Shown here: one piece after another, positions 25,395 to 36,010 of the stretch
Layout: the number at the start of each line of letters is the position of its first letter
How positions within the stretch are numbered: the stretch's first letter is position 1
From: Ectobius pallidus
Lineage: Eukaryota; Arthropoda; Insecta; Blattodea; Ectobiidae
Assembly (NCBI GenBank): GCA_964059195.1
Contig: CAXKWD010000006.1
Location: 133,282,539 to 133,346,538, forward strand
Length of the DNA stretch: 64,000 nt
Direction of reading: 5' to 3'
Translations under genes and position numbers: made by a program
Notes under the pieces: generated by a model
Told to the model about the DNA's origin: nothing
What the model saw: the letters and a program-made list of their open reading frames with translations, nothing else
The model's database searches: none

Positions 25395-27050
25395 ACGCGA
25401 GGTCTGTTGTTCACAGAACTACTCATATAGGCCTACCTCTTACAAACTTGATTTTGAGTGATGGATTTGAGTTTCTTTCTTGTTTTAAAATTTATTTTTA
25501 TTTTGTTCATAATGGGAATTTATCTCTAGCCCATGTTTAGAAAACAATTATTCCGCTGATTTCTGGGTCATTGTATACAGCATGAATACGATAAAGAGTT
25601 TATATGCCCGTGATATTAACCGTGGAAGCAGGGATGGAGAAATGGGTGAAAAACTAGAGTCCAACTATTGTAGTAAAATACGGTGGTCTTGAAATGTTCA
25701 AAAGCAAAATATATTATAAGATGTTGACTTTTGTTTTCCTCCTATATCAACCCTTAAGAGGTCGGTGTAGAACAAGGAGTAGAAAACTGCCACTTTATTT
25801 GGACGCATCGTGGGTATCTTCCCACGGTTTCAATCCGGGTCTGGACCTTCTTTCGGGCTGAACACTCCTCAGTCATCATCATCATCAACATCATCGTTAA
25901 TGTTATATGTTGTATCAAGATACAGCTATGCAATGGATTAAATTCTAATAAAGCCATGTCTAATAAATGTTGTGTACCGTCGAAATAAAGTACCAGCTAT
26001 CAACAGACTTTTATAATACACAACTTTTTTTTTAAAGTTCAAAGGCAATAAAGTCATCCAACTTCTCGTTGAAGATCTGCTCACACATGGCAGGTTTTTT
26101 CCTAATAAAGTTGGGAGAGTAACGCTGCATGCTACTATCCTCCTGGCTTGCTGATTCCTATAGCATGACAGGGTGGAAACGGCATGCTACATTGTCGGAA
26201 TCGGAATCGAATTGAGAATACTGTATCTGCAACGTACTTTTGGTACGTGGCTCCTTTTTTATGCCCACTACTATGTAGTAGGTAATGGGTACCTAGGCAA
26301 AGCCCATTTGCCCCATAATTTTGAGTATGTACGGTAGGGGTGGTTAGCAATGTTCCAGTCTATTGTTGTTGCCGAGAAGACAGCCTATTGTAATGTTGTA
26401 TCTCCCATTTCTTGCTCCAAAATTTAATCTTATGTTTTGTTAACTCTCATTTATTGCCGTACTACGAAGAAAACAGTTAGCACAATGATTAAACTCAGAG
26501 TTTGTTTCTTGTACCTTATTCTGAAAATTTTTAATGCATTTTATATTTTCTTTCGGGTATTTCCCTTATTTTATTACAAATTTAAGGCAAACTATTGTTG
26601 ACTGTAGGATACATAGGCGATAGGCCCAATGCATTGACGTGCTAAAATTGTACATTTCACTATTTAAGAATTCCCGTGGTTCTTGTTTTCCTGTGTTTAT
26701 AGGTTCATATAAATGCCTGTCTTTTTAATAAACGTAGGCCTACTGTATTTCATTCGTTAGTACAGGCTTTACCAGGTTGTAATGTACGGCATTTCAAATT
26801 ATTTTTATCTTAAATTAAAATTAATAATTGTTGGATACTGTTACATTTCCAGTGATATTATTCATGTGCCATATTATCATTTTCCATCGATGTAAATAAA
26901 GCAAGCTGTTCAATCAAGGGATTTAAAACTTTAAAAAAAATGTTTTTTTTTATATAAATTTACGCTTCTTTTATAAAGTAAAAGTGGATGACCTTACGTA
27001 CTCAATGGTAACTGAAAATTCCTAAAGAAGCTACAGGAATATTTTGTATT
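25394..27050. other. stretch without a recognised gene, possible old repeat at 25760-25905
   Basis: The segment 25760-25860 is richer in G+C. On the minus strand it reads AGGTCCAGACCCGGATTGAA, which could be a decayed B-box region of a SINE. It is followed by a CAT-type tract near 25876-25896. The segment 26100-26350 has a 71-codon minus frame without known motif. Confidence 0.35.
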
Positions 27051-27960
27051 TTATGCAACCCGGAGGTTCATTGTCGCACTTAAATGAGCCCGCCATTCAA
27101 CTGTATTCTGTGCTAATTCCATCTAACCATCCACGCAAATCATACTTCCCTTAAACCTAGTCTCATATTGTCCTCCCATATACGTCTAGGTCTTCCAAAT
27201 GGTCGTTTCCTTTCGGGTCTACCAGTCAATATTCTTTAGATCTTTCTCTCCTCCCCCATACTCGCCCCCTGTCCAGCCCATTTCATCTTCTGTGACCCTT
27301 CCTATATTCGGTGAAGAGTACAGGTTTTTAAGTTCGTCATTATGCAGATTTTCCAGTCCCCTTTTTAACCTCTCTTAGATCCCAATATTTTCCTAAGTCC
27401 CTTGCTTACGAACACTCAGATTAACGTTCCTCCCGAACACCACGTCTCATATCCATATAATACAACAAGCAGGATAATTATCTTATAAATTGTTATTTTT
27501 TTTATATTTCTGGACAGAAGACGAGAAGATAAAAGTTTATGCACTGCACTTAGCTTCTACATTAATCTTATTTTTGTCTGTAATTATTGCTCCCAGATAT
27601 TTGAATTTCTCCACTTGCTCGAATGCATCATCTTCTATTCTAATATTTTACAGCGCATTATTGTAACGTTTCATGACCATACAGCCTACTTAGTTATTTT
27701 GTTCTGTAATAATTTTCAATCCAAGATTCCTGCAGGTATCGAAAAGACCTTCTGCATTTCTCCCGAATGTGTTTATGACATCGCCTAACAGAGAAACATC
27801 TGCATAAGTTAAAATTGGGTGATTGCCATTTAAATCTAAAAATGGATAACCTACTGAAAAAATTGCAAGACCTACGCTGAATAATATTTGCTGCATAAGA
27901 GGGCATAGAAAATGCCATAAGGACTAACTGCCTTCCCATTTTTCCTGAGAAATCAGTTTT
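27051..27960 (-). pseudogene. decayed non-LTR retrotransposon reverse transcriptase (3' half)
   Basis: Read on the minus strand, the pieces of a LINE reverse transcriptase appear in order. First comes LNGNHPILTYADVSLLGD (27786-27830), where the catalytic YADD has become YADV. Then come ENYYRTK/NLGLKI (about 27720), VVLYGYETW (27441-27470), LRKIL (about 27400), and GRPRRIWEDN (about 27166-27205). The end is ELAQNTVEWRAHLSATMNLR, with a stop at 27051-27053. These are the fingers-palm motif, the 'YG-ETW' block and the conserved tail of an abundant insect LINE type. The parts lie in different frames with several stops, and the copy is 5'-truncated near 27960 by a T run. It encodes no working enzyme. 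Family resemblance is from memory; the clade (Jockey, R1 or RTE-like) is open. Confidence 0.85.
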
Positions 27961-28651
27961 TTTTTTTGTGGCAAATTATTTTAGGCAAAATTAAACCTAC
28001 ACTGCATAATTGCCTTAGTTTTATCTTATTATTTTCTCTTCATACCACTACTAATGTTTTGTATCCAGTAATAATTGCTGCTGTCTCAGGTTATGTTTGA
28101 ATTTAACCTGCAGTTATTTTCGATAGAGATCACGTGATTTACAAAATAATAATTCAGCTCTAAGCGATTTTATATAATACGTCATTGCGAACGTGCATAA
28201 AAAGATGATTACATATCGCATTTACCTTGTTATCGGGCCGTGTTTGTGCTCCCTTAATAGATGGCACTGCAGTATCATTAATCACCATTCTCGGGTAAAC
28301 GGCGAATATTCATTTTGAATTTCCAGCACGGCAGCAAATTACTGTCATTCAGGTGCCTTACTCACCTTCGTCAGCCGTGATGCTAATGGGCTCATTTGGA
28401 AAATCCCTCCCCTCAATGTTTGTTACTTCGCTAAGTACAGCTATTTGTAACCAGCGTTTGAAATTGTTTGTGAATTAATCTTCTACCCACACAGTTTGTC
28501 CAGTGTAAGAATTTAACTGTGGTGAAATTAAACCAAAATGCAGTTTGTTAAAAGCTATCCATCTCAGCACTCGTGGTTTATAAATGTTGCATGTATTTCC
28601 ATTTTCCTCAAGATTTATTAAACATGAATTTGTTTTTAAGTACTACTTTAA
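27961..28651. other. stretch without a recognised gene
   Basis: Nothing recognised between the truncated LINE and the Helitron. Confidence 0.55.
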
Positions 28652-29326
28652 TCTATAATAATAAGAAAAAGTGTTTGTCTGTCTGTGTGCGCGATGTCCA
28701 GCGATATCTACTGCCCACAGAGGGACTGAAGGGTGGCTGAATGCACCTCGAAGCCGGATTTTTTATTTTAGCTTTCGTTCGCGAGTTATCAGTGAAAACT
28801 GGTAGAAAAGATTTCTGTTTTCGCTATCGAAGCATCAGTTTTCGATAATATTGTCAAATTAATTGCAGATTGCTTTACCTTCTTATTTGTCATGAGTTGG
28901 AAATAAAATCATCACGGTATTTTCAATATATCGCATGGGTTTATCGATTGCTTCGATTCTGTGAGCTCACCCTGGTCGATTCGTTTGTTTATAATGTCAA
29001 TGCACGCAGACGTCTAACATTTTCAACCTAGACGGAAGAGGGATAATGAATATCGGCATAAATGGGCATTGTTCGATTTGGACGGAACTTACTATGCAGG
29101 GGGTTTCTGGACCAGGGAACCGAATCTGAGGTCATTTCCCTGGCGGCTCTTTCTAATCGTGGTATGCCTTCCAAAACCGGATTTTTAGCTTTTTCCATTA
29201 TAATTTTTATAGTTTAGCTTATGAATGATTCGCGCGTAAGTGTTAATAAACATAATCTTTTAATTATATTGCTCTTAATTAAGAAATTAATTAATTATCG
29301 CGGGCGAAACTGCGGGCACCTGCTAG
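28652..29326 (+). mobile_element. non-autonomous Helitron-like element, 675 bp
   Basis: The 5' end is TCTATAATAATAAG, followed by AAAAGTGTTTGTCTGTCTGT, preceded by A (28651). The 3' end is CGCGGGCGAAACTGCGGGC, then ACCTGCTAG, followed by T (29327). These are the classic Helitron marks: 5' TC, a 3' hairpin (stem CGCGG/CTGCG with one G-T pair) about 10 bases before a terminal CTAG, insertion between A and T, and no target duplication. No Rep/helicase sequence is visible, so it would depend on a partner for movement. Confidence 0.75.
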
Positions 29327-29367
29327 TCTATAATAAGAGTAAAATGTTCTTTATTAAACAGACCTTA

Positions 29368-29580
29368 GGGTTCCTGGAAGCTGACGCTCCCATACTTTAA
29401 ACATTCAGAACACAGAAAGAGTGTCAACTTGCACCGGTAGCCCAAGATAGTTCTTGTTAAACATTTTTGTTGTAGGCCGAGTCTACCGCAGAGCCATAGT
29501 GCCACCGGAAGGGAAAGACATTCAAATATTCCAACGATCGCATGAAAAATAGAACCGTGATCCTTCAGCTTACCTTTCGA
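29368..29580 (-). mobile_element. SINE fragment, same family as 53962-54255
   Basis: Minus-strand copy with GGTTCCTGGAAGCTGACGCT at its 3' end and GAGCCATAGTGCCACCGGAA in the body, then the ATATTCCAACGATCGCAT block next to the decayed head (GAACCGTGATCCTTC). Strongly eroded relative to the copy at 53962, hence older. Confidence 0.6.
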
Positions 29581-29907
29581 TATTTTAAGGTAAACTTCAA
29601 CGTATAAATTCGTTACCACAAAAATCTGTATTAAACCACATTGAATACAGTATTAATTAATTAATACAGTATTCTTTACTTTGAAATTTTTATATTTTGG
29701 TCCAATATTTTAGTTGCAAATTATAGAAATTTATCAGTGAAATCTATCTAATTGATTTCATACTTAAAATCCAGTGGTGATTTCATTTGATGGATGCTTA
29801 TATCAATATTTAAATTCGGCTCTGAGAGGGTCTAGGCTACGTGTAAGGTAATTCTTTGTCCTTGTTTTATTCACCTAGACTCAAACATTTGTGAGATTTG
29901 CCTAATA
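29581..29907. other. stretch without a recognised gene
   Basis: Short AT-rich spacer with nothing recognisable. Confidence 0.6.
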
Positions 29908-29915
29908 GTAATAAC

Positions 29916-30855
29916 TAGGGACCGGATTCTTAGGTTTTTACCTATTTTTTTCCTTACTTCCAAAACAAAAAGCGCCCATACACTTTTTCGAATCATGTCC
30001 ATAGGATTCACCCACATTAATTCTGTGGCACCTAAAAATACCTAAATGGGGTATAAAAACCTAAATATACCGTACCTAAACGGGATATAAAACCTAAAAT
30101 ATCTAATTTAGGCTCCTTGTTTGTCTTTTTTGTTTGTCAGTTGAGAAATCGATATTTTGCGGGGAAAGAATAATTTTTGTCGGGTAGAAATTAATACCAC
30201 CAGTATTTCATTCAACCTATTGTCGTCTAGGACGGACAGTATCAAGAGAGGAAAAGAGTATCGGCGTATTCCTTTTAAAATATTCGAACGAGCAACCATT
30301 GTTGCCGTGTACGGCCCTGTTATTCACACTGATTGGTCACACTGTGAGTTTTAAGAAGACGTGTTAATTATGCCGAAACAAATGAAATCGAGTTTATTAC
30401 GGCAGTGGATTGGCGACGATCTGAATTTCACTACAGATGGCAAAGTAATATTTTGTCAAGCCTGCCAGAACACGAATTATTTACCTTTCAAGAAAAGGGG
30501 GAAGTTTTCATTCCTAGTTGATCTGTTGTGTGGTTAGCATGCGTAACAACCGAAAAAAAGGAAAATAATCAGTTTCACATTATCCACATCCAACCATAAA
30601 AATCCTGAGAAGGGTAGTGTCTAGTGTCTTCAATTGTATAATATTGTCTTAAAGCAAGTTTACACAAATTTAAGTCAATTTTGTTAAGTTAAACTTTACA
30701 AGTATTATGTATTCAATCCTATGTAGCACATTCAAATTCATTAAACCAATTATTCTACTTGAAAACTATATTTTGGACCAAAAACCTAAAAAACTATTTC
30801 ACCTAATGGAAAACCTAAAACAGTGTTTTTAAAAAACCTAAAAATCCGGTCCCTA
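29916..30855 (+). mobile_element. hAT transposon derivative, 940 bp, with perfect 8-bp target duplication
   Basis: The left end TAGGGACCGGATTCTTAGGT and the right end complement TAGGGACCGGATTTTTAGGT differ at one of 20 positions. The flanks are GTAATAAC at 29908-29915 and 30856-30863, identical 8-bp duplications. Subterminal ACCTAAA/TTTAGGT motifs are scattered through both sides (for example 30030-30110 and 30780-30840), as expected for transposase binding near hAT ends. The interior keeps the start of a transposase gene (30370-30537) but not the catalytic part. It is an internal-deletion derivative rather than a pure MITE. Confidence 0.92.
30370..30537 (+). pseudogene. truncated hAT transposase, N-terminal BED-type zinc finger start
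   Basis: Fifty-five codons from ATG to TAG. The peptide begins MPKQMKSSLLRQWIGDD and continues with FTTDGKVIFCQACQN, then a Lys-rich stretch. 'F-x-DG-x-IFCQ-C' with a CX2C pair is the opening of the BED zinc finger of hAT transposases, which binds element ends. The second half of the finger (the HX3-5H part), the dimerisation region and the DDE catalytic core are absent; the frame ends at TAG soon after the Lys stretch. The ATG is chosen because it starts the family-like frame and lies 454 bases inside the left end. The product, if made, could at most bind DNA weakly. More likely it is dead sequence. Confidence 0.7.
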
Positions 30856-32284
30856 GTAATAACTTACTGATAGAGAAACATTCTCGACTTGTAAATAATA
30901 GATGCTCACATTTTGTTTAAAGAAATACGCCATCAATTTTATGTCTCTCTGCTTTTGTACAATTTTTTAAAATGAATTTATACATCAGTAGAAGTGAAAA
31001 GGCTAAAAATCCAGATGACTTTATTTGAGCTCTAATTCCTTATACTTCCCAATGTATTAAAAAATACTCGAGATTTTTATGTTAGGTCTATAAATTTTGA
31101 AAACGGAGCACTTACTTCTGAGCTGTTTAGCATTCGAGCACTGGAATAATGAAAGCTTACCCGTGTATTGCAGCAGTGTATAACTGATAGCGGTATAAAT
31201 CACAGTGCCGTTATAAAACTTAACTACTCGTGAAAAAATCAGTCCGTTGGATATTGTTCAGAAGTTATTAATGCTGAGGAGCGATAGTGTAATATTGCAA
31301 ATGGATCCTGCATCGATGAGCAGTAAATCAAAGCCCACAGTGTTTTGGATAGTTGCTGTTTTGTTTCATATAAAGCAGTAAAAAAATTATTAGGAACTTA
31401 TTTCTTGTGAAATAGAACGGCCTATGTCTGTGTTAACTTCTACCTCGGTGGATATTTCGCGAAATAATTATATTTTAGACTACCGTATGTTACATTGAGA
31501 AAGTTTATTCCCATCTAAAACATTATTTGGCAATGAATACGTTTTAGTTTCATTATGGAAAGATAAACCATAATAATTATGCCGTATGTAGGGAATATTT
31601 TAACTCTTAAATCGTTGTACCTGTGATATTTCCAATTTTCATTTTAACTTAAGTTCTATTGTTTGTATGACTTTGTCCATGTGGCAGCCTCTAACGAGGG
31701 AAGCTTTCTGGTTAAAGTAGCCATTTGCAAATAAAAATTCTAACTATATTGATGAAATATGGAATCTGTTGAATACAGCATACTAATCATTTCTGTAATC
31801 GATCATACTGATCTATACCTTCCCGATAGTTAGCATAAAAGGAGAACATGCTATTACGAGAAAGAAAATGATATTACAAACTCTATTTTAAATATTTTCT
31901 TAAACGTTTCTCAGTACTCGTTATGTAGAGGACGTATTCACACATTTTGTAAAATCCGACACATATCGCAAATTTGCTTAATCATCTGTAAATCTAAATA
32001 TAACTAAGGAAGGTTGTTAGGTAAAAATTCGCGGCTATCGCTGTTACCGAAAAATACGATGCCTAAGTATTATCTACAGAAATGTACAAATCTTTTGGAC
32101 GAGCTTGAACTAATAATACATTTTTTTATAACCTGAGCGAATCCTTTGAAACTGACAGTGTTTTCATTTAACACATATTTTGTTCTGTTATATTATCTGT
32201 GTGTTTTTAAATTTTATTTTAAATTGAATTTTTTTATTGTGGGATTAACGATTGGATATAGGCCTACAAGTATTTTTCATATGA

Positions 32285-32420
32285 GAAGCCTTTTCCTTCA
32301 CCGCCAATCACGTGTACGAGCTAAAGACCTGCCGCTAGCAGTAAGAGTCTTCCCTCCGTCTCGCCGTCTCTGATTGGACCGCGTATCTAAGCAGGAGAAG
32401 TACAAACGGCTTGTCATCTG
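32285..32420. promoter_or_regulatory. possible CCAAT/E-box promoter-like patch
   Basis: CCAAT directly abuts CACGTG (CCAATCACGTG, about 32306-32316), and an inverted ATTGG sits near 32372. The patch is richer in G+C than its surroundings. CCAAT boxes and CACGTG E-boxes are known promoter elements in animals, but no transcribed gene is seen nearby. Chance or transposon origin is just as likely. Confidence 0.15.
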
Positions 32421-33194
32421 CAAAACACTTTAGTGTCTTTGTTTGTATAGTGCATTTGTGCTTTATCATTTGACGAGTTCAATTGCATTCTATGTATATG
32501 CTTAAAGAACAATAAATTTAAACTTAAATAGTCTGTATGATAATTTGTACTTGTCCCTATAATATGAAATTGTGAGTTCATACATTTTTATTTTTTATTT
32601 TACTATCTTTCAGCCACTCGCAGATGTGAGTTTGAACATTGCAATTTTCTCGCTGCACTTTATATCAGTATAAGCGATCGCATTGCGGAAGAATGATAGA
32701 CAACTGGTGAATGAACTATCCGTTTCCATTAAGAATATTCCTGATCCTCAACTCTTCATATTTACTATATAGGCTATACGTCAAGGCTAACGAAAGTCAT
32801 TTTGAGAGTCATCAGCCTTGGAAATGTAGGAAGCTATAGATTTAAAATATTCTCTGGTTTTGGTGCAGACTGTGTACTGTGGCTTGAATACGCTTGGCAT
32901 GAATCTTGCATTGCCTTAGCAGGATGCTGAGGTTCTGGAGTGGTCACCATGGGGGCCATAAGAAGCGTGCTACGAGAAAAGAGCCCCCTCAAGACAGGAA
33001 ACTGATGTCTCCACGAGATATTAGCATTCAGTCGTCAATTTCCTTAACCCAAGAAAACTAATATTGTGCCTCAGTGTTATCTATTTGCATCTTCACAGTC
33101 TGAAATAGATGGGGCAGTCTGTTTGGTCACATTAGATGCCTGGGAGATCTCTAAGTATCAGTTTTCTCACCCAAGAAAATTGCCTTTATGATTT

Positions 33195-33386
33195 GTGCTT
33201 ATGTCTCTCTGGACTTGTTCACAATCAAAATATCTACCAGATTTTTGTCATGTGAGATATATAAATGCAACCGACCGCTCTCTTCGCACCATCAACAGAT
33301 TAGGCAGTACCAACGGGATCCAAAGATATCCGCATTTCTGGGAACATGTTGTGCGCAATGGTGGTGATTACATTGAATGCCTATAA
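33195..33386 (+). pseudogene. possible transposase C-terminal tail (mariner-like)
   Basis: A 63-codon frame ends in HFWEHVVRNGGDYIECL and a stop. The pattern W-x2-V-x2-GGDYIE resembles the C-terminal end of mariner-type DDE transposases (K-W-x-x-C-V-x-x-x-GDYFE). The upstream part has no catalytic motif and no inverted repeats were found around it. Treat as a weak match. Confidence 0.3.
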
Positions 33387-34249
33387 AAGTTAGAGCCATG
33401 TACGTATGCTGTATGTGGAGAAATAAAATAGTTGCCACTACTAAAAAATCAACCCATGTAGCTGCAGAATAAAATGATTTGTTTCATATAAATATTTCCT
33501 AACTCGTATGTATTGCTGAAATAAAAAAAAGAATTCCGTTTTGCGTTACTTTCCTCATTATGTTCTCTTTCTGGCAAATAACAGGAATATAAGGTTTTCT
33601 TTTACTCATAATTTTGGGATTTAATACAGTAATTAGCCCGGGCGGCTTGGGTCGCTTAAATCCTAAAAGGGAGAGGTTAAACTACGACAAAGAAAGAAAG
33701 AATACAGTAATTAGCTCATTTCGTTACCTAGCTTGGGAGAAGTGCTATATCGAAACAAGTAAAATCATACGACAACCTTTATTATATTTCGGAAAGTGAA
33801 ATCACTTTCTCTAATTTGATATTTTGGTGTTGTGATATAATCATATGACACAAATTTAATAAAAGGATGCAGACGAGGGACAAAAAAACCAGCTGACACT
33901 TTCCCTTTCCCATGTGTTTTTTCTTCTCCACGTGCTTGACGAATCAAATGGAATTATTGTATTTCCTAGGTAATGTGTACGTTATTGTGTTTCTGTTTAA
34001 GCCCAGCATGTGCAACGTGCCGTGTGAGCTGCATTGTGTTGTGGAGTTCTCAGAGGACAGACTTAGAATACAATGCATTTCCTGTTATAGACAGTCAGAC
34101 GCTATGTCCATTGTAACTTCTGTGTACTTGGAATTATCAGGTGTGTCACATGGAGTAAATAGCATGTCATATGCGAGGTCATCTTCTAACTTTCTTTAGT
34201 ACCTTCTGGTTGGGAATTCTATAATCTAGGCCGATTAACTTGGCGAAAA

Positions 34250-34279
34250 AAATGAAATGAAATGAAATGAAATGTAATG
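34250..34279. repeat. (AAATG)n microsatellite
   Basis: Five AAATG units followed by AATGTAATGG. Confidence 0.9.
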
Positions 34280-34919
34280 GATTTCTACAGGCATATTTTC
34301 GCGTCGATTTAGACGAGCAAATTTGCTTCCTATTTGCTGTATACAAAGCTACTTTCCTTGTGTGAATAGCCCAATTGGATAAGATAATTATTTAAACAAA
34401 AGACAGTGTGTTCAGAATTCGACATTTGCCAAAATATGAACTGATTGGTGAGCCTTTAAAACAATAAACAAACCAAGCATTCATTAGTAAAATCTCAAGG
34501 CAATTCCAGTGTCGATTGTACTATAAACCTTATATTTTCTTGTAACCACGAAATGGTGGAACATGTTAAACAACGTATGTTTATCGACAAGCTTATGATT
34601 AATCAAAAGATAATTAATTATTTGGATAAATCTTTTCTTGCTCCACGATGCAAGTAGCTTCCAAATTATACACTAATATCGTCCAGCATTACTTGATATG
34701 GATACGCTTTGGTTGGTTAAACAGTGCGTGAAAATTTGTCGGCACGTTTGGTAACTCCGCTTGGAAATATTTTTCTCCCCTAAGACCACAAAAATGGATA
34801 TTATTAGTGTATTGAAAACCTATCGAGCCAATAACCCTGATGCAAATATTCCTACTCCCACATTTTCTACCGTTACCAGATTCATCAGTAATAATAAAAC
34901 CATTGTTAGGTAAACTTAT

Positions 34920-35115
34920 AGGTAAATTGGTTACCACACGTGAAGGTGGTATGCACCGGCCGCCTTTACCCTCAGGATTGTTCATTTCTGTTAGAGGCTG
35001 AGTCGGCCCCAGGGCCGTAGTGCCACCAGAAGGATTAGGTTAATTGAAAAACCCCAACGATCTCATCGTGTATCGAACCCGCGACCTTCTGGTTTGTAGC
35101 ATACTGCCTCGACCT
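34920..35115 (-). mobile_element. SINE, same family as 53962-54255, partly deleted
   Basis: On the minus strand: tRNA-like head with GGTCGCGGGTTCGATAC (B box), the GAGATCGTTGGGG block, TAATCCTTCTGGTGGCACTA, then GACTCAGCCTCTAACAGAAA and GGTAAAGGCGGCCGGTGCAT. These blocks are in the same order as in 53962-54255. A block between the GGCGGCCGG and the CTTCACGTG parts is missing, and the head is eroded near 35100-35115. Confidence 0.75.
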
Positions 35116-35220
35116 GAGTGGAATTCTATTGAAGTAAATTTTCTTATTTTTTAAGTAGCCTATAAGATTAAAAAAGGGATTAAAAAGGTACTTGAACTAT
35201 AAGAAAAACCTAATTGTTAA

Positions 35221-35782
35221 ACAGGGTGTCCAGCAGCCTTGAAAATCGGGAAAATCGGGAATTATGCTTGAATTTTCCATGTCGGGAAAAATCCTTGAAT
35301 TTTGTGAACCTTTGGGAAAAATCGCATAGAAGATAATATTTTTTTAAGTTGATAGTTTTTACGAAAATTTTACCATTTTCAGAAATATTAGTCAATATAT
35401 TTTTTAAGTTGATAGTTTTTACAAAAATTTTACCATTTTCAGAAATATTAGTCATTAATATTTTTTTGAGTTGATAGTTTTTACGAAAATGTTACCATTT
35501 TCCGAAATATTAGTCATTAATATTTTTTTTAGTTGATAGTTTTTACGAAAATTTTACCATTTTCCGAAATATTAGTCATTCATATTTTTTTAAGTTGATA
35601 GTTTTTACGGAAATTTTACCATTTTCAGAAATATTAGTCATTATTATTCACTCATTCTGTCCTATGTTCATGCATTTTTAATATTAGTAAATAAAGCTTT
35701 TGTTTTGAATTTCGGAAATTCAAGCCTTGAAATCCTTGAATTATGCTTGAATTTCTTCGGCTTGCCTCACTGAACACCCTGT
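35221..35782. mobile_element. MITE, 562 bp, with tandem repeats inside
   Basis: Left end ACAGGGTGTCC; complement of the right end ACAGGGTGTTC (10 of 11). TAA flanks both ends (35218-35220, 35783-35785), which suits a PIF/Harbinger-type 3-bp duplication. If the first A and last T are excluded, a TTAA-type duplication is nearly possible (TAAA/TTAA). Both subterminal regions carry repeated CTTGAATT/AATTCAAG motifs. The centre is the tandem array at 35336-35643. No coding sequence. Confidence 0.75.
35336..35643. repeat. five-unit tandem array, 60-62 bp unit
   Basis: GTTGATAGTTTTTACGAAAA recurs with starts at 35348, 35408, 35470, 35532 and 35594, so the period is 60-62 bases. Each unit ends in GAAATATTAGTCA. 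Units differ by a few substitutions and by the length of their T run. The array lies wholly within the MITE and was probably amplified by slippage or unequal exchange after or during the element's history. Confidence 0.95.
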
Positions 35783-35783
35783 T

Positions 35784-36010
35784 AAAGTGCTTCTGTAGTA
35801 GGAAGTCTCTTCATAGTCGCTGGGAAGAACAGCAACAAGACTTTGCTGTGCTGTATACTGGAAGGGAATGGTGGGGTGATTATTTTTATTTTTGCTTCCT
35901 TTGGTTTCGTCATCGCTATTAAGTAGTGTTATCGATCCTGATGTGTCTGGTGGTTCCAATTCGATAATAGCAACATAGGGAGAAGTAGAGCTTTTACGAA
36001 GCTTACCCAT
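35784..36010 (-). CDS. exon-like open frame, unrecognised
   Basis: From ATG at 36010 the minus frame reads MGKLRKSSTSPYVAIIELEP, then a Ser/Thr/Asp/Lys-rich middle (about residues 25-45), then QQSLVAVLPSDYEETSYYRS, before running into the MITE at 35782. The composition is balanced and acidic/polar and unlike the Leu/Ile/Phe-rich noise elsewhere. A stop codon lies directly before the ATG and no good splice sites were found. It may be an old exon, a retroposed coding fragment, or chance. Function unknown. Confidence 0.2.

Larger units (their letters stand above)
30864..34249. other. stretch without a recognised gene
   Basis: About 3.4 kb. A G+C-richer patch at 32285-32420 carries CCGCCAATCACGTG and, 75 bases on, CTGATTGGACCGCG. 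It is followed by AATAAATTTAAACTTAAAT near 32510. A possible transposase tail lies at 33195-33386. Two frames of 61 and 95 codons (33614-33799, 33912-34199) are unrecognised. Confidence 0.45.

Noticed and set aside
34885..35120. Two separate repeats
   Set aside because: The blocks fit one SINE of the 53962 family with an internal deletion.
35336..35643. CRISPR array
   Set aside because: The units are contiguous 60-62 bp tandem repeats without unique spacers, inside a eukaryotic MITE.
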